Assembly: GCA_018350325.1 (NCBI GenBank)
Contig: JAEVLN010000004.1
Coordinates: 1,364,001 to 1,428,000 of the forward strand
Direction of reading: 5' to 3'
DNA from: Globodera rostochiensis
Lineage: Eukaryota; Nematoda; Chromadorea; Rhabditida; Heteroderidae
DNA length: 64,000 nucleotides
Part shown: piece after piece, positions 57,112 to 64,000 of the stretch
How positions within the stretch are numbered: the stretch's first letter is position 1
How the letters are laid out: each line of letters opens with the position of its first letter
Program-made: the position numbers and the translations under genes
The notes under the pieces: model-generated
The model's database searches: none
What the model was told of the DNA's origin: nothing
The model's input: only the letters and a program-made list of their open reading frames with translations

Positions 57112-60100
57112 ATGAGTTTGGTCGAGCTGTACATGAAGGAACTGGTGATGCAACAGAAATTGCAGCACGAATATTTGCTCCAGCAACAACAGTTGTTCAA
57201 CCAACAAAATGTAAGTGGTCAAAAACAGCAACAACAAAAAAAAACAAAAAACTTTAAAAATGGAAATTTTTTTTGTCAGTTTCAACCGCCGCCGTCCGGC
57301 GGCCAATTGGACGGCACCTTTCAACTCTTTCAACCGCTCCAAATGATGCCCCCTCCGGCGTCCTTTCCGCCTCTGCAATTTGTGGCCACCACCAACAACA
57401 CGCCGGGCACTGCGGGCCCTTTTGCCGCAGCGCCGTACTGTGCCGCCAAACCGATGGTTTGTTCAAATCACTGAAAATCCCAAAAAGTGATCAATCGATA
57501 TTTTTGAAAAAAAAAGCTCAGCCCTGGCGTTAGTGTTAAGTGCTCAATTGTAATTTGATGCTTTGACATCGACAAGTTTAAATAGTGTAATGAAAAATGA
57601 TCACACACATTTTAAATTTATTGATTGGTATTGATCAATTTTAATTATTCCGTTCGGCGATTTGGTCTTTCCCATTTTGTACGGATTTTTGAATTGAATC
57701 GATTAATTTTTTTAAATTTTTAGTCCCTTATCTTCCCCTCTACGCAGGAAACAACGTTTGACTCTTTTGCGGGCACCACCGGTTTCCCGACATTCACCCA
57801 AATGGCCAACCAAATGTTCAGCAACAATTCCATCCCAACTTTTTCCAACTACAACAACAGCAACAACAACATCAACACGTATCCGGTTAGTGTTTTGAAT
57901 GAATTTATTTTAAAATTCAAAAATTAATCAGTAAGAAAAAAAACATTTCGCAGTTTGCCGCCGACTCAACGCAAAGTCCCTCGTGCTGCGGGTCGTCGTT
58001 GGCCTCGCTGGACAGCTTCCCATCGCCGGCCAGCTCCGACTCGCCCGACTCCAACTCGTGCTCTTCACTCAGTGCACCGACCGTAATCCATCATAAGCAA
58101 CAGCAACAGAAGAGGCATTCGTTGCAATACAAATTTCCCATCATTAACAACAAAAACAATGCCATCGTCAGCAATGGCATCGGTGCCGCCAAGAAGCAGC
58201 AACCGATGCCCCCCACTGACTTCAGCGAACTGATGGGAACTGCCGCCGGGCAAAAGCCATTATTGATCAATAATGGACAACAACTTAATCAGAGAGCGCC
58301 ACAATTTGTGAACAAAAACAACGCCGCTGTTGCCGTCGGGGGGGTTCAGAAACGGCCTGCACCAACTGCAGCAGAACCGCCACAATGTGCAGCGTCAGCG
58401 TTTCGCAAAGTTCGACGGACCACCGTGTTTGTGCCGATCGGATCGGCCAAGAGCTTTTTGCCCGCTGCATCATCGACGGCGAGCAGTGCACCAAAGTTGT
58501 GCAGCACGGAAACAACAACGACAAGTTCAGACAGTAGTACTTCAACGTTGGTTGCTGTCAGTTCAAGCAGTACAATGACAAAAGTTGCGTCAAACAAAGC
58601 GCCAAACTTGACGTCAATGTTGGGCTGTGCAACTGCGACGAGCTCAAGCTGTACACCAAGGACGATAGGTTGCTCTACCTCTTCATCCAGCAAGGCTTCA
58701 ACATCATCTTCAATTCCTCTCACCGATGACACAGTCAAAATGCCGGCAACGAGTTCAAGCAGTACAACAACGACAAGTGAAATTGTTTCGTTGTTATTGG
58801 CACCACCAAAAGCTCAACTGGAAAATGTTCGGCCGACAGCTGACAAAAAGCCTAATGTAAAAGCGTTTAATTTTAAATTTGAATTTTTTATAAAATAAAT
58901 TTCTGTATGGTCGAAAATTGGAATTATGTTTTAAGTTGTCTTCAAATCTAGCGCCAGCAATGAAAGCTTCAGCTGAACTTGATCAGCGAAATTCGCTTGG
59001 TCCAAAATTGCCACCAAAAATTGTGCCATCGAGCGTTGTTGATCAAACGGTGCCAAAGGCGTCCACTGAGTCGTATGATGCCGACATGAAGCGAGAGAGT
59101 TTAGTGTGCACGGAAGAGAGTGCCACAGAAAAAGTGGATCAACATCAACAACAGTTGGACGCAGAGAAATCGGTCAACGAAGGCGGGTTAGACAGTGGTG
59201 GTGTTGTTTGTTCATCTGTAGCCGTCGAAAGTGCCGATCGACGACCCGTCCGGAGTGTTATGGCACGTTCGCCGCTGAAGGTGCGGAAGAGGAAGAAGGC
59301 TGACGAGAACGACGGAACAGAACTCGCTGAAGAAGTGCTCGAACCAGACGCATTGGTACCGGATTGGACCGCGTTTCCAATATTAGGATATTGCTAATCC
59401 TAGACATTGGACATGGCATCGCCTCGGGCGACAAATGGTGGGCCGATTCCGTGCCGATGGATGCGTTGCATGAAGCGGTTCGCAAACGACAACGAGCTGT
59501 ACGACCATTTGGCAGCTGTGAGGCTTTTGGTTGATTCAGTTTTTTTTAATCCAAATTTCTCCGTAGGACCATGTTGAACAGCTCGGCAAATTGGCGCTGG
59601 CGGAGCAGCGTGAGCATGAGCAACTGAACGCAGCGGGCGGCAGTGTCGTGCGCCGACGGCGCAGCAACGACGCGAACGGCCGTGATGCCGTGCTGGCTGA
59701 ACGCTTCCGGTGCCGGTGGCGTAAATGCGAAATGCATGCGCGGCGTGGCGACGCGCAAAAAAAGGTCGCGCATACGAAAACTTTTGTGAATGAAGAAATC
59801 GGTCCCAAAATTGTTGGCATTCTGGTTCTGGCACAACAATTTTGAAATGGAAAACGAACGGCGGTCGGACAGACAACCAATCGATTTGATTTTCGAATGC
59901 TTTTTTCAGTTGGATTGGCTGCTCACGCATTTGTTCATTCGCCATGCACCGAAAGCCCAGCCGCACAAATGTTTGTTCGCCGATTGTTCGCTTCGCTTCC
60001 AGAAGCTTCAGGCGCTGAAGGACCATTTGCGGAGTGCGCACGACGACATTACGCCAAAGGCGAACGGTGGGAATTGAATGCAAAATTTGAATTAAAATTG

Positions 60101-60637
60101 ACCGGTCTTTAATTTCTAAAAAATACAATTAATTTTTATTAATTACTTAATAATTAATTAAACCATTTAGATTTTTAAATGCTAATTACATTTTTAATGG
60201 ATTTTCAGGTCGTAGAAGTTGTGGCGATGCGACCAAAGTGACGTGGTTCGAGCTCCGACCTTGTATCCACATGCAAAATGGTAAATTCCGAATACATTTT
60301 CTTCAAACATGCCAAAAAAGATTTAATTGATTTGACTCTAATTACAGTCCACGATTGTCTCGACTCGCGCACCGTCGAATGGATCCGACGTCGGCTGCAC
60401 GTAACGCTCGGCGGCCTGCTTTGCGCCGGTGATACGGCCGAGGCGGGCACCGACTTCTTCGTCGACGACGCAGCAGACGAGCCTTCGTCGTGTACTGCTT
60501 CATCTTCTGTGCTGCCACCAGAACAGAAACAGAAAATTGGACGGATGTCGCTCAATGAGACAATTGTCCATCTGAGGAATGCATTTTTGCCCCGAAGGCG
60601 CCAATTACCGGCCGCAATTTCACTGCCAGTCGCATAA
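57112..60637 (+). CDS. C2H2 zinc-finger protein resembling PRC2 cofactor AEBP2/Jing
   Basis: Ten exons join with every phase matching: 57112-57210, 57280-57456, 57748-57885, 57954-58856, 58936-59355, 59404-59517, 59567-59764, 59910-60066, 60209-60280 and 60348-60637. They encode 855 aa. The first 600 residues are Gln/Ser/Thr/Pro-rich. Then come three C2H2 fingers: CRWMRCMKRF with HLAADH; FRCRWRKC with a long insert then WLLTHLFIRH; CLFADCSLRFQKLQALKDHL with RSAH. AEBP2/Jing also has three fingers with C-x4-C spacing, the middle one ending W.QRH..TH. They are followed by a C-terminal module with FFDAQTLDAIRHRA and a late VVHLSKLP. Here CLDSRTVEWIRRRLHVTL and ETIVHLRNAFLP occupy the same places. 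This supports an AEBP2-like identity, the PRC2 (H3K27 methylation) accessory subunit. A basic KVRKRKKA stretch precedes the fingers. It is a C2H2 protein with certainty; orthology is probable, not proven. Confidence 0.8.
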
Positions 60638-63600
60638 TTATCACATCTCAAAATGCGCGCGATTTTTCCCGAATTGGCATCCCCCGAATTTGGAATCGGA
60701 TTTTTAGGACTTTGTCTGAGGACTTTGATACAAAAGTTTTTGATTGATTTTAAAACAATTTAGAGTTCTCCTTTTTCTTATTTTGTTATTTAAACTCCTA
60801 AAAATCCGGCACCATCTTCCCAATTGTCGTTATTATGTACTGATCACTGATTGATTGCATTGATTGAGTTGATTGTTTGATTTGCCCGGCCGGCATTTTT
60901 CCATTAATTTATTTATCTCTTTTTCTGTCATAAAGTCACGTTTTGTCTCTGTTACTCATTAGGGATGTTCGAGAGTCTTGGCCTTGAATCGTTAAATTCT
61001 CGAGTTCATTCTTCTCGTCTTGACCTCGGGTTTGAGTATCGGAAGCCTTGCAGAACATCCCCCCCCCCCCATTTTTATAAATAATTTTATTATTTTTCCC
61101 ATCGAATCTTTCACATAAAATTTTCTTTGTGATTTTCCAATTGCCCATTCTTTTCCATTTCTTCTTCACCCCCACACGGAATTTGAACGGGCTCAACTAC
61201 AGCAGGACATGTCAAGTTTTTGCCGTTATGTTGTTTGGTCAGGGGAATATTGGCACAAATTTTGTCAGAATTTTGGCTCAATTTAACGCACAAAAAAATA
61301 ATATTGTTATTTTGCCCTTTTTTGTCTGCTGGACTTTCAGAAATTAATTTGTGTTTGATGATTTTTCTTTCTTTTTTTGCCCTTTTATTCCCTCACTGTC
61401 ACAGAGTTCACAATTTGCTGGCCACAAGCCCTTTTTGGGCCTTTTAATTATTTATTATTCAACATTTTTATTTATACCAAATTTTACCATTTTTCGAGCT
61501 TCAATTTTGGCAATTAAACCATCGTTTGTATTGTACCTATGCAAACATTTGGTCCGTCCATCCCCTCATTATAATATTATCAAATATACTCCATATCTGC
61601 TGAACGAATCACAGGAAAAACGACGATTCACGATTCTCAGGATCAAACAAAAATGAAAGAATCCAAATAAAAATGGCATTTTCAACTTTTGTTATTTACG
61701 TTTGTATGACCAATGATGATAAAAAACTGCGCATTTACGCAAAACGGATGAGAGTAATAGTGAATAAGTTAGTTGGTCCCCAACCCCTCGGGGGCGAGGA
61801 AGTCGTGGAGGTCGGGGTTGGCCATGTCGGGGATCGGGGACCAACCCGAGTTCAAATAATTGGGTTCCGGTATCGAAATGAGAAGCGAAATTCGTTACCT
61901 TTCGATCAGACTGTGACCGATCGATCCCCGGCGGGCACAATTTTCTGGCCAAATTTAATTAATTTACCCCCTCCCCCCGCTCCCGCGGTGCAATTGACTA
62001 CAACAGTCGCCATTTTTGATTCTTATTCGACGAATGGGCGGGTTAAGGAGGTCACATTTTAAGTGTCTCTCACCGAAATTGGAGGGGGCCGAGGGCGGCG
62101 GTTAACTGTTGTTGAACTGAATGGCACCTCACCAAATTGGACCCTTTTAGAGGAGGCGGCGGCGGTGAGAGCTTTGGTGCCATTCCCGGAAGAGGGCTTT
62201 TCATCTTCTCAAAAGGGCACATTTGGCAAAAAGAGTGCGCGCGTTTTGAAGGAAATAAAAACTGCGGCGCACCTGTCTTTTGCCGGCAAAATTTGATTTT
62301 CGTGTCCAAATGTTCAACTGCTGAATCAAAGTTTTGAATATTCTGGTCCTGCGATCGTACGGTTTGAGAAGTACATTCGTGGCATTAATCCTGCTTATGA
62401 TCTCTGTTCACTGATCATCTACAATCGATCAGGGCATTGTGCCGTCTTCGGGTCAAATGCTTAACCCGCCGGGGGTTTACACGAACGACTAAAATTGGTG
62501 CGTTTTTCGTCTGTCTTTGGGTTTTTAAGCCGGCTTTTAACTCTTAACCCCCCCGCGGGTTTATTTAGCCCGAGGACGAGCACAAGGCCTCCAAGTCACG
62601 ACTGAAAACTCTGTCGATCAGATCACGACAAAATGGCGGCTTGGTGGTAAGGCAGAACATCCAACATTATTTGTGCCACATCTGATCAGATTTGTGGGGT
62701 ATTTTTTATTTTTGAAACATCCCCCCGATTTCCCTCATTATCGCGCGCGCCTCTTACTGTTCTTTTTCCATTACATGTCCTCACCCCCCCCCCCATTTTC
62801 TTGCATAATTTTCCATCCCCCGCAGCGTTTCCGTTCGCCCCCCCTCCACTTCCACCCGTTTTGGGCCCCCTTTCGGCATGCCACTCTTCCTTCATTTGTG
62901 CCTGTGATTTCCTATCCCCCTCCCCCTCCGGCGCCGTCCTCTTCCATGGAGAATGAATGAATGGTGCCCTGACCCAACCATTCATTCATTGTTTATTCAC
63001 CACTATTCAAATTGAGCCTCTAAAAGATGTGCCGAGGGTGGGGGGGGGGGTGGTCGGTCCATCAATTTTGTGCCGAAATGGACCTCCCCCGCCCCCCTCC
63101 TCTACGGCACCGCCCTACAAACAATGTCGGCACTCTGTGGGCCACAAAAGGGCATCCTGGGGAGGGCGCGCGGTAAATTGTGTGCCGCAATCACGACGAC
63201 GGACGCCGACCACCCAAAAAGGCACCACCACCACACTCGGACACAACCCTTTTAGCACATAAAAAGCGTGAACATGAACACACAACACATTGACAAAAAG
63301 TACATGCCCGAATCGGCCCGCGCCTTTTTGTGCTCATTTTTGTCCAAATTTTAAGACCAAAAAACTTTCGCCAAAATACCGCAATTTTATTGTAAATTGG
63401 CACAAAATTTGAAACATTACCCAATCTTTTAAAAATGTTGACAGCCCCCCAACCCTTCCAATAAAAAATGTCCCAAAAAAACTTTGCCTATTTTTGTCCT
63501 TATAAAATGCTCCGGCAGTCCGTCAGCTTCACAATGTTTTCATGAAAACAGCGAAAACAGCAAGAAATATGTGCAATAATCGTCAGATGGGTAATATAAA

Positions 63601-63730
63601 AATACACACAGAAGCAAAATGAGTAACAAATTGTTTTTAATATTCTTTCTCACCAGACTTCAAAACAGCGCGTCGAATTCGTCCGTTCCTCCCCCTCCCC
63701 TCCGGCGATGCATCTCCCTCCATTTCACTT
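60638..63730. other. Intergenic region
   Basis: No well-supported gene. Open frames at 61673-62062 and 62063-62296 (plus) lack recognisable motifs or clear splice neighbours. C-rich tracts occur at 61060, 62787 and 62830-62960, and a G run at 63040. Confidence 0.4.
60960..61063. mobile_element. Diverged relative of the TAGGGATGCTC MITE
   Basis: Begins TAGGGATGTTCGAGAGTCTT followed by GGCCT, which matches the reverse complement of the MITE at 29704-29835 for its first 25 or so bases. It ends GAACATCCC before a C run. The right inverted repeat is degraded by the C tract, and no target duplication is visible. Confidence 0.55.
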
Positions 63731-63765
63731 CTATTTTTTGCCCGACTTTTTGATACCACCGCCAG
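63731..63765 (-). CDS. Terminal exon of a minus-strand gene extending beyond the window (partial)
   Basis: On the minus strand a TTTTTTTCAG acceptor is followed by CT GGC GGT GGT ATC and so on, encoding GGGIKKSGKK and a stop (TAG, 63733-63731). A Gly/Lys-rich end is common in RNA-binding or ribosomal proteins, but nothing more can be said. The upstream exons should lie right of 63850 or outside the window. Confidence 0.4.
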
Positions 63766-64000
63766 CTGAAAAAAAACAAATAAAAAATGCAAAATTTAAC
63801 TTTACCAAATAAAAATGGGGGGGGGGGCATTAAATTCCTTTTTGAAATTCAAAAAAATTAACAGTGAATTAGCTAAAATTTGACACATTTTTGCTCTGGC
63901 AACCCAACACGCATCCCTCTAAATTCGGAACCATTTAACTCTTTTAAAATCAAATAGTTTCAACAAAAGTTCTAAATAAGAGAAATTTCAAAAAGTTGAA
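63766..64000. other. AT-rich end of window
   Basis: Probably intron of the gene whose last exon is at 63731-63765. It contains a run of G at 63820. No exon recognised. Confidence 0.3.

Noticed and set aside
61673..62062. 129-codon plus-strand open frame
   Set aside because: No recognisable domain and no clear splice or start context; it could be 3' flank of the zinc-finger gene. Not strong enough to annotate.
1..64000. tRNA, rRNA or spliced-leader RNA genes
   Set aside because: No cloverleaf with A/B-box sequences, rRNA core motif or recognisable SL RNA was found by eye. A covariance-model scan would be needed to exclude them fully.

Overview
The window is nuclear DNA of a small-genome animal, almost certainly a nematode. 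The evidence is many short introns (about 50-100 nt, TTTCAG/TTTTAG-type acceptors), AT-rich introns around GC-rich exons, several introns that only keep frame if a GC-AG donor is used, and a Cys-loop channel of the type expanded in nematodes. Dense DNA transposons and the use of GC-AG introns recall the plant-parasitic cyst-nematode group (Tylenchina), but that placement is inference. Exons were joined by hand. Where donor and acceptor phases were checked this is stated.

Layout. 0.3-7.7 kb: three plus-strand genes: a Ser-rich protein of unknown function (270-2048), a CCDC34-like coiled-coil protein with a G-rich minisatellite in one intron (2255-4256), and a Myb/SANT-like putative DNA-binding protein (5297-7655). 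7.7-19.1 kb: a mosaic of duplicated blocks and transposons around an M41 (FtsH-like) peptidase-domain gene (minus, 8634-9561), an intact LYAR gene (11460-12719), a small coiled-coil protein (minus, 13572-14420), a CNBP-like protein with four CCHC knuckles (minus, 15908-16652), and a second, chimeric LYAR-finger gene (18533-19074). 19.1-22.3 kb: gene-poor and G-rich. 22.3-28.5 kb: a Cys-loop ligand-gated ion channel with about 20 exons and a 1.75-kb transposon in one intron. 29.6-31.2 kb: a divergent eIF4E-like protein. 31.9-39.7 kb (minus): a P5B-type ATPase (ATP13A2 family). 40.6-47.1 kb (minus): a head-to-tail duplication of eIF2D, with one full copy (43627-46669) and one internally deleted, re-spliced copy (40857-42350). 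47.3-48.9 kb (minus): an unrecognised multi-pass membrane protein. 48.9-57.1 kb: non-coding, with simple repeats. 57.1-60.6 kb: an 855-aa C2H2 protein resembling the PRC2 cofactor AEBP2/Jing. At about 63.75 kb: the last exon of a minus-strand gene that leaves the window.

There is no operon-like functional theme, although translation and ribosome biogenesis recur (LYAR, CNBP, eIF4E-like, eIF2D). The most notable content is genome plasticity. Five DNA-transposon insertions have recognisable ends and 8-9 bp target duplications: Merlin-like 15064-15725; hAT-like 17116-17980, with its empty site at 10846; 11819-12142; 30532-30613; and the element at 23659-25407. A sixth, 29704-29835, has a 7/8 target duplication. 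Two duplications have produced apparently open new genes: the LYAR-finger chimera and the shortened MCT-1-like eIF2D.
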